Below, one piece after another: positions 1 to 8,705 of a stretch of DNA of 10,740 nucleotides (positions are counted from its first letter, which is position 1; every line of letters starts with the position of its first letter). The notes under the pieces are model-generated. The model saw only the letters and a program-made list of their open reading frames with translations. It had not been told where the DNA came from and made no database searches. The DNA comes from Cephalothrix simula (lineage: Eukaryota > Nemertea > Palaeonemertea > Archinemertea > Cephalotrichidae): positions 1 to 10,740 of the forward strand of contig JAXIUW010216840.1 in the NCBI GenBank assembly GCA_035591015.1, given 5' to 3'. The position numbers were made by a program, and so were the translations under genes.

Positions 1-105
1 CCGCCGGGCCAAAATCTCGTATCAACTCCAGCCGCAGCTAGCCGCCGCCGCCGGGCGAAAAACGGGCAAACGCCGCCGCCGAGTCGAGATCTGACGGCGC
101 ACACG
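1..105. repeat. GC-rich segment with GCC-triplet runs at the window edge
   Basis: Bases 1-105 are strongly GC-rich with gccgccgccgccgg at about 40-54 and cgccgccgcc at about 71-80, while flanking DNA is AT-rich. It lies downstream of FHOD exon 2 in the following intron. Read on the minus strand after a possible acceptor it soon meets a stop and does not resemble the next FHOD segment. It may be the edge of a repeat element that continues outside the window. Confidence 0.35.
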
Positions 106-209
106 TCTGCTTGTAGAAAGCATCTGAATGTGCGCCATTTAGCTTTACAACAGAATTTAATTTCAATATTAATTAAAAATAAGTTGATAATAAATCTAAA
201 TGTACTTAC

Positions 210-331
210 TGCTCAGTAAAATTCTCGAAATCTTCCCATTGTTCATCTATACTAAGATCTAAATCCAGATAAGTTCCATATTCTCCTTGAGACCCACTGT
301 ATTTGTACAACTGAAGAGCAACATCACATAA
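210..331 (-). CDS. FHOD: FHOD formin, coding exon 2 (second half of GTPase-binding domain)
   Basis: Internal exon of an FHOD-family formin, a protein that nucleates and bundles actin filaments and works in stress fibres and muscle sarcomeres. It is preceded on the minus strand by a good acceptor (atatttttcag, 332-342) and ends at a strong donor (gtaagtac, 202-209). It is 122 nt long, enters in phase 0 and leaves in phase 2. The 40 whole codons begin LCDVALQL and contain GTYLDLDLSIDEQ. This matches the vertebrate FHOD stretch just after the first exon (DCTLQL, YLDLE, EQ followed by an acidic helix). About five extra residues (around YSGSQGEYG) lengthen the loop before YLDL. In FHOD1 this region belongs to a ubiquitin-like GTPase-binding domain (established knowledge). 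The next exon lies outside the window. Recognised by memory of family sequence, not by search. Confidence 0.9.
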
Positions 332-346
332 CTGAAAAATATAAAG

Positions 347-1013
347 TATGTTTGTCATCATCTCCCAAACTACTTATAGCAAAAGATATTGATTATCATT
401 GATCAATATTTCTAGGAAGGCTGAGGAAGGGTCACAAATCCAACTAGATCCTTCGATGAAAAAGGGTATTTTATACTTAACAAGGAATGGCAATTAAAAG
501 ATATAAAAAATGCATCACACAAAGGTAATGAATTTCAAACCCTAATGAATAGGAATTCAAGGATAATATGGATGATCTTTCCATAAGAAAACTTTATAGG
601 GAGAAAAATTCCCCCATGCCATCGCCTGATGAAGCTACCAGCACCAGAGACTGATTCTAACAAAGGCCATACTTATCCTTTATAAATATATAAAAACTTC
701 TAAAAATACTACGAAAATGAAAACGATAATGAAATGATTATTTACAAGTTAATGGCTAAATAGCAATTAATGCCAATAAAGCCTACATAAAAATGTATGA
801 ACCGTATGGAGGGGGAATGCCCACTCCTGATTGCACGTTAACAGGTCAGTACGTTATTCTGTGATTTATAGATTTTTCATATAAGATTTTATAGATCTAT
901 TTCATATTTGAGGGATGTCCCATTCAAAGACATGAAGATTTAGCCAACTCCACTACCACCTGATACTACACTGGCCTAAGTCTTATTTTATCCCACCAAC
1001 AGACCAATGCTTG
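347..1013. other. Intron sequence, no feature seen
   Basis: Part of the FHOD intron between exons 1 and 2. AT-rich, with no long open frame, RNA gene or clear repeat recognised. Confidence 0.6.
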
Positions 1014-1021
1014 ATTTACAC

Positions 1022-1161
1022 CAGGGGTATATATTCTTCAAAAAGGTACTTTTTCTTCCCCGACGGTACTTTTTCTTCCCTCGTTTTAATTATTGCTTTT
1101 TTTCTGAATAGGTACTTTACCCCGATGATTATCGGCTCAAAAAGAAGAATATATACCCCTG
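1022..1161. mobile_element. hAT-type MITE, 140 bp, perfect 18-bp TIRs
   Basis: The left end caggggtatatattcttc (1022-1039) is the exact reverse complement of the right end (1144-1161). Both sides are flanked by the same 8 bp, atttacac (1014-1021 and 1162-1169). A CAGGG terminus with an 8-bp target duplication is characteristic of the hAT superfamily. The element is too short to code and is non-autonomous. Inside are two direct copies of ggtactttttcttccc (1045-1060, 1065-1080), a partial third (from 1111) and a small ccgat/atcgg dyad. Perfect TIRs and target duplication suggest a recent insertion. Confidence 0.9.
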
Positions 1162-1169
1162 ATTTACAC

Positions 1170-3009
1170 TTTAGGTAGCCTCCATTTACCTCACAAAATT
1201 CATTCAACTATAAAACAATGGCACAAGGTGCTATTGGTTGAGCCATGAAAGACAATAGTGTAAAAGTTAATTTATTGTGCCTTGATAGCTCTTGCTGCAA
1301 TTGGCCACTGAAGGCATCAAGGTGACAATGTCAACCAACAATTGTCCATGAAGGACTGAAGGTGTGACCATGTTAACAAGGTAAACTAAACTTTTCCAAG
1401 GAAAAAATTTTTGCGATCAGAAATTTTGACTATGGCATCATGGCCGACTTAATTTGCTTTAGCAGCTGCAATCTGAAGGTTAAAAAGAGGAAGGGTGTAT
1501 CATTGTTTCAGTGGGGGATAATCAATTATGCCCAACACCAAAGATCTGAGTACGAGTAATCCCTTTTTTTTCAGGAGAAGAGCTTTTTCTGAAATACACA
1601 TGTAGAACTATGAGAAGGATCTATGGCATAATGGCAAGCATATTTTGACCATGTTTATGATGTTAACAATTTTTTAAAATTTAAAAAAAGTTTTATTTAA
1701 AGTTGCCTAAGGTAAAAATAATGTTGGCTGGTTGAGGGTTGCCAAACCATAGTGAACTAACAGGTTTGTATATACCAATACAAAATGTTCGCTCGAAAGG
1801 GGGCGGATTGAGAGAGAAAAATTTGTCACCTTGAGTAGACTAGGGTTACCATTTCAACCAAGGAAAATTTAGTATTGCACAAAATCAATGATTTCAATAG
1901 TCTAGACAATTTATGTGCATTTCAATAAACCTTACTTATTTTTCAGTCTATGAAAATTAAGTATAAAATAAAGTCAAAATTATTTACCCTTGCAGTTAAA
2001 ACAAGCTCACAGAAGAGTTTTTATAAGCAAGCATGTGCAGTAATAACAGGTGTACTAAGAGTGCAGTAAGAGCTGTCACAAGCAACACTTTTGACTACTT
2101 GATTAGGGATGATGGGACCCCTCCACTGTGCAGAGACAACTGTTTTGAATTGGCGCAGTCATAGGTTACCCATCCAACTACTAACTATGATCAAAATTGC
2201 TTATAATGTACCCACACCAAGACATTTTTTATAATAATCAGAATCATAATTTTGACCAAAATCCTACTCCTGTCCCCACACAAAGACTTGAAGAGCAGTC
2301 GTGATTGTAATTGAGGAAATACACATTTCTATCCCTATTACTGATTGCGCTTCATTAGTTTGTACAGTAAGGTACCAGTATACAAAAAAGTTGAGCTGAG
2401 CAAAATTGTATTGCACGAAGAAGACATCGAATAGCAAACTTGTGCACAGCCAATACAGAAAAGATTTGATTTGGTCTCCTGCCTTTTTTAAGAAAATTTT
2501 AATTGGATTATGGGGTCTGCCGACCAATTTTTTTTCCCAGCACACCACCCATTCACCTAATAACTTTAAAAAATTGCGGAAATGAATAAAGTAAAGTTAT
2601 TTGTAATGACTTGTAAGAAATTCTGCTGAGATTTTTTTAGTCATAAGTACCGGTAATATTAGATAAAAGATTCATCTCATAACTACGTATACACTTCATA
2701 AATTATAGGTCAATCTTTTGACTTAAGTAATTTGAATGACCCGAAACACAAAAACACCTTCTGCAGCAGCATAGGAATACAATAGAAATTTAGAAATAAT
2801 TCTGCGGCAACCAAAATGTACTTTCAATACCCGGTACATAAATACTGGTATGGTAATAGGCAGAGCAATCATGGGCTTTTGTACACTAAAGACTGGTTTC
2901 TCTCGTCCAGTTACATGATCAATCAGACGATTCTACATTTTAATTACTACGGTAACGTTTAACATGTGTCAGTGTGTTTAACTTTATAGGCCAAAAAAGT
3001 TATTTTATT
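1170..3009. other. Intron sequence, no gene seen
   Basis: Central part of the intron between FHOD exons 1 and 2. A 94-codon open frame on the minus strand (2264-2548) has no recognisable domain and is best explained by chance. Scattered accggta and gtaccagta motifs occur, but no ordered repeat was found. Confidence 0.55.
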
Positions 3010-3017
3010 CCGCTCGC

Positions 3018-3535
3018 CCAGACTGCTTAGTTTGCAAAATGCGCACAGTGACACATTTTTTATTTTGTTTTGCGCACCTTTTCCTGCCTTTAGGACTATA
3101 AATGCGCACATTTTTAACACCATATGCGCACATTTGCCACATTATATTTTATATTAATATTAATATTTTTATATTAACTTTGCACGTGATGCAAAATGGC
3201 GTTTTCCAGCGGTCCGCACAATTTGAAGACTTGCAAAACTTGGCTCATGCCGATTTTGTTCCTTGAACTGAGTTAGATAGAGGGAGCTAGAAATTAACGG
3301 ATTTTCGCTAACAAGATTCTAGCTCCCTATACCGTAATTCAATTTCAAAGATGGCGGACTCGGACTGAAGGTGCGCACTTTTGTTTGACTAAAGGGCAGA
3401 TTGCGCACTTTTAGTTTTAGGTAATTTCTCATACGATTATGGTCGAAGTGCACATTTTGGTAAGCATTTTAGGTTACTAAAACCGTATATGCACATGGTG
3501 CAGTCACCTAAAAATGTACAAAAAAAGCAGTCTGG
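3018..3535. mobile_element. 518-bp non-autonomous DNA transposon, 8-bp target duplication
   Basis: The left end ccagactgctt (3018-3028) is repeated as aagcagtctgg at the right end (3525-3535). Weaker TIR similarity continues inward (tttg). Identical 8-bp ccgctcgc flanks both sides (3010-3017 and 3536-3543), a clear target duplication. Six exact tgcgcac copies (3040, 3071, 3103, 3125, 3372, 3402) plus two degenerate ones near the right end form a subterminal array. A hairpin sits in the centre (3278-3331). No transposase is encoded. The 8-bp duplication fits hAT or P-type elements, but the terminus is not the usual hAT CAGGG, so I leave the superfamily open. It lies 224 bp downstream of the FHOD exon 1 donor. 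Confidence 0.82.
3278..3331. repeat. Hairpin inside the 518-bp element
   Basis: Arms tagagggagctagaa (3278-3292) and ttctagctccctata (3317-3331) pair with one mismatch around a 24-nt loop. It lies near the middle of the mobile element at 3018-3535. Confidence 0.75.
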
Positions 3536-3759
3536 CCGCTCGCAGCAATCTTCGAAAAATTTGGGCGGCGAGGAAGATCCATACCCCATAATACAACTAA
3601 CTTTAAAAAAGGCCTAATTAAAAAGTAGTTCAAGCTCATGAAAAAAATTAAGTAAGACTTTGCCAAAAGATGTGATGTTGTGATTGTGAAAAACTCAAAT
3701 AAAACTGACGACAACGCCAACGGTCAACAGACAAGAAATTTTGAAAATTTACAACTTAC

Positions 3760-3924
3760 TTTTTGAGGGGCATTCAATGCTCTGTGAACACCAGTTATTT
3801 GAGATTCAAGTGCTACATTTCTGTGGAAAGTGTAGTGAGGAGGACGAGTTGGTTCTGGGAAATTAGAACTAGTAAAAGGATCAGTATCGTCCAGATATTG
3901 AATTCGACACTGCAGTGTCGCCAT
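3760..3924 (-). CDS. FHOD: FHOD formin, first coding exon (canonical N-terminus)
   Basis: First coding exon of an FHOD-type formin. It encodes 55 residues from MATLQCRIQYLDDTDPF through NFPEPTRPP and ITGVHRAL to NAPQK. Vertebrate FHOD3 also starts MATL with LDDTDPF, NFPEP and a GVHRLL-APHK end, so start, length and exon boundary agree with the family. The exon ends in phase 0 at gtaagttgt (3751-3759). Joining it to 210-331 gives the continuous GTPase-binding domain start. I chose the ATG at 3924 because it matches the family start, has A at -3 and G at +4, and lies in a TISU-like context. An in-frame ATG at 3957 would add 11 residues (MQTCVDKFTNN). An in-frame TAA at 3982-3984 limits any further 5' extension. 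The intron to exon 2 is 3,428 bp and carries two mobile elements. Confidence 0.93.
3905..3920. repeat. Perfect 16-bp palindrome within FHOD exon 1
   Basis: cgacactgcagtgtcg reads the same on both strands and begins one base after the ATGG of the FHOD start on the coding strand. It lies in codons for ATLQCR. It may be chance, but could form a small hairpin just inside the open frame. Confidence 0.6.
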
Positions 3925-3928
3925 GTTG
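3917..3928 (-). promoter_or_regulatory. TISU-like translation start (11 of 12) at FHOD ATG
   Basis: The minus strand reads CAACATGGCGAC around the ATG at 3924. The TISU consensus is SAASATGGCGGC, so 11 of 12 positions match. TISU elements direct initiation on mRNAs with very short leaders and overlap a YY1 site (established in vertebrates). The core ATGGCG also follows from the MA... protein start, so part of the match may be coding constraint. Confidence 0.5.
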
Positions 3929-3956
3929 TTTGTAAACTTGTCCACGCAAGTTTGCA

Positions 3957-3963
3957 TTTTATA
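3957..3963 (-). promoter_or_regulatory. Possible TATA box (TATAAAA) upstream of FHOD start
   Basis: TATAAAA on the minus strand begins 39 nt before the A of the MATL start codon. A TATA box usually places transcription start about 30 nt downstream, which would give a leader of roughly 7-10 nt and exclude the ATG at 3957. The same bases could instead be the 5' end of an internal exon, since AG precedes them (3964-3965). TATA-like strings are common in AT-rich DNA. Confidence 0.3.
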
Positions 3964-3984
3964 CTTTTTGGGGAGCAGCCGTTA

Positions 3985-4900
3985 GCTGTTTAGTAATGAT
4001 GGAAAAATCATTTCCAAAAATTAATTATCACTAAATAATGAAAAAATACTTTTTGCCATATTTGGGCTTGCTAATAGATTTTTTTCAATTAGTTACACAT
4101 ACAGTGACATAGATGTTTATAAAAACGTCACAAAAAATTTTCAAGAAAAAGGTACTGGTAAGAACCAGTCACTCCCCATGGGAGGAAATAAAAATAAATT
4201 ATTTCAAACTTTTTTAACTATAATAATAATGAAATAAGCACATATACATAAATTGAACTGAGTGATAATTTAATTTAAATAAAGTATTTTCCCTAATTCC
4301 ACAATTTGATCACCGTGAAGTGATACAAATTAATTTAGATGATCCATAATTTATTCCGGAATGGGCGTGGTCAATATTTTGAGCCATGTGCTTTCTGTCA
4401 GATTCAGGAAAATATGATACTATTTTATGTAAATATCAATCATCGGAAAGGCAAAAACATTTACTTTCGCAAAAAATCAAAACTAATTATAGTAAAGAAG
4501 CGTAGTGAAAGTTTCAAGTTTGAGGTATTAAAGGGTATGCCTATCTCCTACATTGAATTTATGTAGGACAGTGAAGTAATAAAATGATTGAATGGAAAAA
4601 AGAGTGTAGATTTTTTAAATACATTTAAGATCTCCTTAAATAAAACTTCGAAAGCATACTTGGCGACCAAAGTTTAAAGTTAGCATGTTGGCAGCCCAAA
4701 GTTCGTGACTGTCTCGTTTCGTATGGCACTTTAGAGGACATGCTATTAATAAAAAATTACATTTTTAGATGATTACCGGCACCTGGCTTTAGTATAATTT
4801 TAAGCGCAAATGGAAAAGTCATACTTTAACCCTGATGAAGGCTACTAATGAATTGGCAGAAAGGTTGGTCTGTTTTTTGAGCCTGTTGGATTTCTGTTTT
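3985..4900. other. AT-rich non-coding stretch upstream of FHOD exon 1
   Basis: This is the 5' flank of FHOD exon 1, or intron in the long transcript. No CpG-rich promoter, RNA gene or mobile element was recognised. A 75-codon plus-strand open frame (4339-4566) has no recognisable domain, and nothing around it supports a gene. Confidence 0.5.
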
Positions 4901-4951
4901 GAATTACTAGTAAAAGATAGATCTAATGCGGGTTATCAATGAAGATGAAAA

Positions 4952-5002
4952 TCCAATAACGCACTACAATTGCTTTAAAAGCAATTGTAGTGCGTTATTG
5001 GA
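4952..5002. repeat. Near-perfect 51-bp palindrome
   Basis: The left arm starts tccaataacgcactacaatt and the right arm is its exact reverse complement, ending gtgcgttattgga. The arms are 25 bp with one central unpaired base (4977). It lies between the FHOD exon 1 region and the large exon. It looks like a foldback element or a reduced MITE; no target duplication was established. Confidence 0.85.
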
Positions 5003-5021
5003 ATTACTGGAACTAGTGACA

Positions 5022-5096
5022 CGAGTTAAAAACGCGATTGATATCTAATCGAGGGCACCAGCCCGAGATAAATATCAATCAAGTTTTTAACGAGTT
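5022..5096. repeat. Imperfect inverted repeat (gttaaaaac / gattgatat hairpin)
   Basis: gttaaaaac-NN-gattgatat (about 5025-5044) pairs with atatcaatc-NN-gtttttaac (5072-5091). A second stem lies at the centre (cgagggc-acca-gcccgag, about 5049-5066). It begins about 20 bp after the preceding 51-bp palindrome and is probably a small foldback element. Confidence 0.65.
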
Positions 5097-5235
5097 CCTT
5101 TGTTGTCAATCGGATTGCAATTCGTCATTATAATTGGCAATTAGTTCTTAATTAATTTTCTTGCTAGTTACGTTGTTTACATAAAATGTTCATGTCCTGG
5201 CTAATTTCTGTACTTACAAATTTACACGCAAAAGC

Positions 5236-5268
5236 GTGCAATAAGTGGTTATTAACTACTTATTGCAC
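5236..5268. repeat. 33-bp hairpin, 16-bp arms
   Basis: gtgcaataagtggtta pairs with taactacttattgcac with one mismatch and one central base. It is the third foldback in about 320 bp. Confidence 0.7.
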
Positions 5269-5690
5269 TGCTGTACCGTTCTAACCATCCAATGATGAAT
5301 TGTTTTCCTAGCCAAATTTTTTTTTAGCCCAACCGCAACCGCAACCATAGATCTGGCGGAAAAAAGTGGGCCATAGTAGAACGCTAATTACTACTTGAAC
5401 CTTAGATTTGATTTCAATAAATCAGCTCTGACAGGACCTGTAACAGCTGGCTGAATATGCCCGTAAAATAAGAGGGCCAATCAGAACTCAGCTAACTTTG
5501 TGACGTATTTAATTGAATTGATAACTGGATCGCTGCCAAACATTCAAATCTTGGGGTTTCCCCAGGTTTCCCTTTAAAAATTTATAAAAATAGCTTCCGA
5601 ATAGATAGCTTCATCAGCAGGTTTTAGTGCTTGTTTCATGTGTTGACCAAGCCAATGCAATATGGGAAGAAGAAAATGATATTTTCTTAC
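5269..5690. other. Intron flank after the large exon donor, no gene seen
   Basis: On the minus strand this follows the gtaagaa donor at 5690. The reading frame stays open for 38 more codons to a stop at 5574-5576, so a retained-intron product could end there. A short tandem aaccgc run occurs near 5331-5347. Nothing else was recognised. Confidence 0.5.
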
Positions 5691-8387
5691 CTTGTCAGCA
5701 TCTACACCAAAACTTCCAAGCATTTCATCGATGTCGTAGTAACCTTCAAATCTTCCTGCCATCATCAGCTCCCTTTCGGTTGGTTTTGGCTTCTTACTAA
5801 CTTCTAGAAGATCTCCGATAGTAATTTTGGAACCTCCACTTTTAAGAAGGAGCATTTGAACAACTTTTGGTACATGCTTCTTCTTTACACTCTGTTCATC
5901 TTCATTGATAAGCACATCATCAGTTGCAATAAGGTCATCAATATCTCTACAGTGTGCAATAAAGTGTTGTTGATCTTGGGATGATTTTCTACTACCAGGC
6001 TCACTAAGAGGAGGATTTCGCCCAGATGATTTCCTTCTCTTTCCTTCCTCCTTAGAACTTTGTCTACTAGGAGGTCTGTTTGATTTAGATAAATTTTTTT
6101 CACTAGGTCTATTCGGAGAGTCGTCCCTTGAAAAACCTTGACTTTCACTATCCGTCGCAAATGGGACTTCTTCAAAGCTTTGTAAATTGGAATGCACAAT
6201 ACGCCTATGAGGTTTCTCCTTCGATGATTGCCTTTTAAAATGCGGCTTTGATCGATTAGGAGATAAGTCTCTTGAAAATGCATCTGAAGAACTACCGGAT
6301 CCTGTACTGTGATTCCTTTGACGAGCAGCTGCTATGGCTGCTAGCTCAGCAGCCTTAGCGGCAGCTGCTGCTTCCGCGGCTGCTTCAGCAGCTTCGCGTG
6401 CTTCTTGAATTTCGTAAGCCTTCCTTTCAGAGGCTGACATATTAAGAACCGATTTTCGGAAGTCCTTTTTCTTTTTATGATGCACGGACTGACCGTCACG
6501 TTGCTCGAAATTACTGTCCTCGCCAGCGAAGACACTATCATTTGAGTCTATTCTCACAGACCTATGCCGCGAGGTCTGTGGCGAGGATTCTTGCTCTTCC
6601 TGAGATATCCGGGAGCCGGAACCCTTAGAGCTATATCTTTTCTCTTCTACACTAGTTTGAGGGGATAAATGTTTCATTTTACTCGGGTCGTACAGCATAC
6701 CTTCTCTTTCTAAATGGTCCTTCCAACTTTGTACTTTATCAATACTATCTTGAACAACTAAAGCTTCGGGAGTCAATGGCATAGGGGATAAGGTTTGAGG
6801 ACTAGTGGGGCGTGTTCGCCTCCGCCGTTGCTCTCGCTCCTTGGCTCGTTCCGCACGTCTTCGATTAAGACGCGATTCGCGCGAATTATAGTCATCGACA
6901 TCTGATGGGGCTTCGTTTGCGCTTTCAACGGCGGACGTTCTACTAGGAAGCTCTCTACGGGATTGATATGAGGATTGAGATGGGGTTTCTGGTTTTGGTT
7001 TCGGTTCTTGAATCTTGTCAACGCCTTTTTTAGTTTCTTTAGTTTCTTCACCGTAAACCGAATCTCTCCATGAAGACCCTCCTTGATTATTTGTAGTGCT
7101 ATTATATCTCGACCTAGTAGGTTCTGGTTCGTACTTACTTGATGAATAACGGGGTGAACTTGCGGAGGACGCGCTGTGTGTTGGAGTACGTGCCGAGGTG
7201 TATTTGTAATACGATGAACTTGGCCCCGATGAACGGGTGTAGCCACCTGCACCAGTACTTGTAGTTGACCCATACCTACTCCTTGGAGTAGGCGAGTCCG
7301 AAAAAGAAGCATCCGTTGTTTGTGTAGCTACATTACTATATGCTCCTGATACTGCTCGCCTAGGATGTATATGGCGCTTTGGTTTTGATATAGGTTTCGA
7401 ATGTGTCCGGGATGACCTATGACTTCTTCTATTATTATCGAAATTAATCGGGGACGTACCCCTACTTGTAAGGTTTCTAATATCTCTTGTTATTGTATCA
7501 CAGTTATTAATATCTTGCTCTATCTCAGATCCAGATCCACATGAATCACTAGAAAAACTTTCCTCAGATGTTTGGTTAACAGGTTGGCTTTCCCTTGATG
7601 ATTGTCTAGAGTACCCTTGTCCTTCGCGTGATGTTCTAGAGAACACTGATTCTTCTCTTGAAGACTGACGCGAGTATGATCTTCCGGAATCATGAGAAAC
7701 TGTCCGTTCGTACTTTCGGTAAGCATCTGTTGACTCGTTAGACGACTGTCTGCTGGTCGAAGGCTTTCGATATGAAGCAACGTCAATGGAACGCGATCTA
7801 TCAGTTGCTGACTTCGTTTCGTTACTAAGGTGACGCTTTGAGATATATGAATACGGCGCAGCTGTATTAGCAGTACTATACGTTGATGGTCGCCGATACG
7901 CAGATACGGGTGAGGTATCACGGCTGTAAGAACCCGTGTTGAAAGATGAGTCTCTTCGAGTAGATGAACGGTCCCACGAACTATAAGGTGAAGTCTGAGC
8001 ACTTCTGGATCCACCAACATCGGAAGTGTACCCCGAACCTACACTTCGGTTCGAATACCGATCCAAAGATGGATATCGATCAGATCCACCATAACTGCTT
8101 CCTCGATCCAGCGAGGTGTTCCGGTATGATGTACCAGTACCAGTGCCACTAACATATCGATTATTGCTTCCTGAATCTGTGTACCTGCTACTTCCTACCC
8201 CCGTGTCATATCGAGAAGTTGAAGCAGAATAGCTAGGTGTTTTGTAGCTTGATCCGTAGCTTGTTCCACCACCGTAGCTAGATCCACCATAGCTAGACCC
8301 AACACCATACGAGGTACCACTGCCATAGGAACGTCCTCCTACGGCAGAAGATCCACCATATCCGTAAGACCCAGCTCCCGAGGAATA
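5691..8387 (-). CDS. Large Ser/Arg-rich exon, probable N-terminal extension of a long FHOD isoform
   Basis: One 2,697-nt exon, 899 codons, entered in phase 0 after the acceptor tttatctttcag (8388-8399) and left in phase 0 at the donor gtaagaa (5684-5690). The frame is open throughout; the Leu (TTG) at 8066 is internal, not a start. Residues 1-107 are Gly/Ser/Tyr-rich (SSYGGSSYGGG). The middle is Ser/Arg/Thr-rich with repeated RQSS sites. A basic cluster (RRAERAKEREQRRRR) lies near 506-525, KKKKDFRK near 637, and an Ala/Glu-rich helix near 660-687. Two SRD-x-SPNR...RQSSKE modules sit near 703-778. The last ~65 residues (KVVQMLLL, then GRFEGYYDIDEMLGSFGVD) look folded rather than disordered. 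I recognise no named domain. Strand, position just upstream of FHOD exon 1 and the phase-0 end suggest an alternative FHOD N-terminus, as long Fhos isoforms exist in flies. A separate gene is possible. Being coding is near certain; the FHOD link is inference. Confidence 0.85.
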
Positions 8388-8518
8388 CTGAAAGATAAAC
8401 CAAAAAAATGCTATTACCTGATTGAAACAAGGTTAAAAAAGGAGTTTCAACATTTTCCCCGTGGTGGGTACTATCCTATCGGAGTCAAAATTGATAAATT
8501 TCTTGTTTGTTAAAATTG

Positions 8519-8572
8519 GATTGGAAACCTGCCCCAATTTCCCACTACCGATTAGAAAATTAAGACGGGGGT
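8519..8572. repeat. Degenerate copy C of the gactggaaacc MITE family
   Basis: gattggaaacctgccccaat followed by a gaaaattaagacggggg half resembles the two better copies at 8599-8705 and 9556-9638. The right terminal ttccagtc is missing, so this copy is decayed or truncated. Confidence 0.5.
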
Positions 8573-8598
8573 AAGTGTAAGCGATTGGATGTCCATGG

Positions 8599-8705
8599 TA
8601 GACTGGAAACCTGGCCTCTTTTCCATATCGTCAGCACTATTTGCTCTCACACCTGTCCTTATTTCCTATCCGATACCGGAAAAATTAGGGCGGGTTTCCA
8701 GTCTA
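8599..8705. mobile_element. Palindromic MITE copy A (gactggaaacc TIR)
   Basis: Starts tagactggaaacc and ends gggtttccagtcta, with TIRs of about 12 bp or more. The middle includes gaaaaattagggcggg, matching copy B. TA is present at both ends and could be a target duplication of Tc1/mariner type or part of the TIR. It is non-coding and lies in the intron between the microexon and the large exon. Confidence 0.7.

Noticed and set aside
1-106. FHOD exon 3 on the minus strand after an acceptor at about 107
   Set aside because: The required phase gives an Arg/Ala-rich string ending in a stop, unlike the next FHOD segment.
2264-2548. 94-codon minus-strand frame
   Set aside because: No domain, no splice or start context, AT-rich intron; consistent with chance.
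3508-3720. 70-codon minus-strand frame
   Set aside because: It overlaps the right end of the 518-bp transposon and intron sequence; no domain.
4339-4566. 75-codon plus-strand frame
   Set aside because: Low-complexity Lys/Ile-rich translation with no recognisable domain.
4952-5002. Pre-miRNA hairpin
   Set aside because: The stem is perfect with a one-base centre, too short a loop for a typical precursor.
4901-5008. Direct repeat gaattact at 4901 and 5001 as a target duplication
   Set aside because: The right copy overlaps the palindrome arm and the enclosed sequence has no terminal inverted repeats.
5574-5690. Open frame continuing 38 codons past the large exon
   Set aside because: A strong gtaagaa donor lies at 5690 and composition changes after it; treated as intron read-through, though a retained-intron isoform is possible.
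5885-8020. Several overlapping minus-strand frames of 66-179 codons
   Set aside because: They are other-frame shadows of the 899-codon exon.
8064-8066. TTG as start of the Ser-rich protein
   Set aside because: The frame stays open 107 codons upstream to a clear acceptor at 8388, and TTG is an unlikely animal start; it is an internal Leu.
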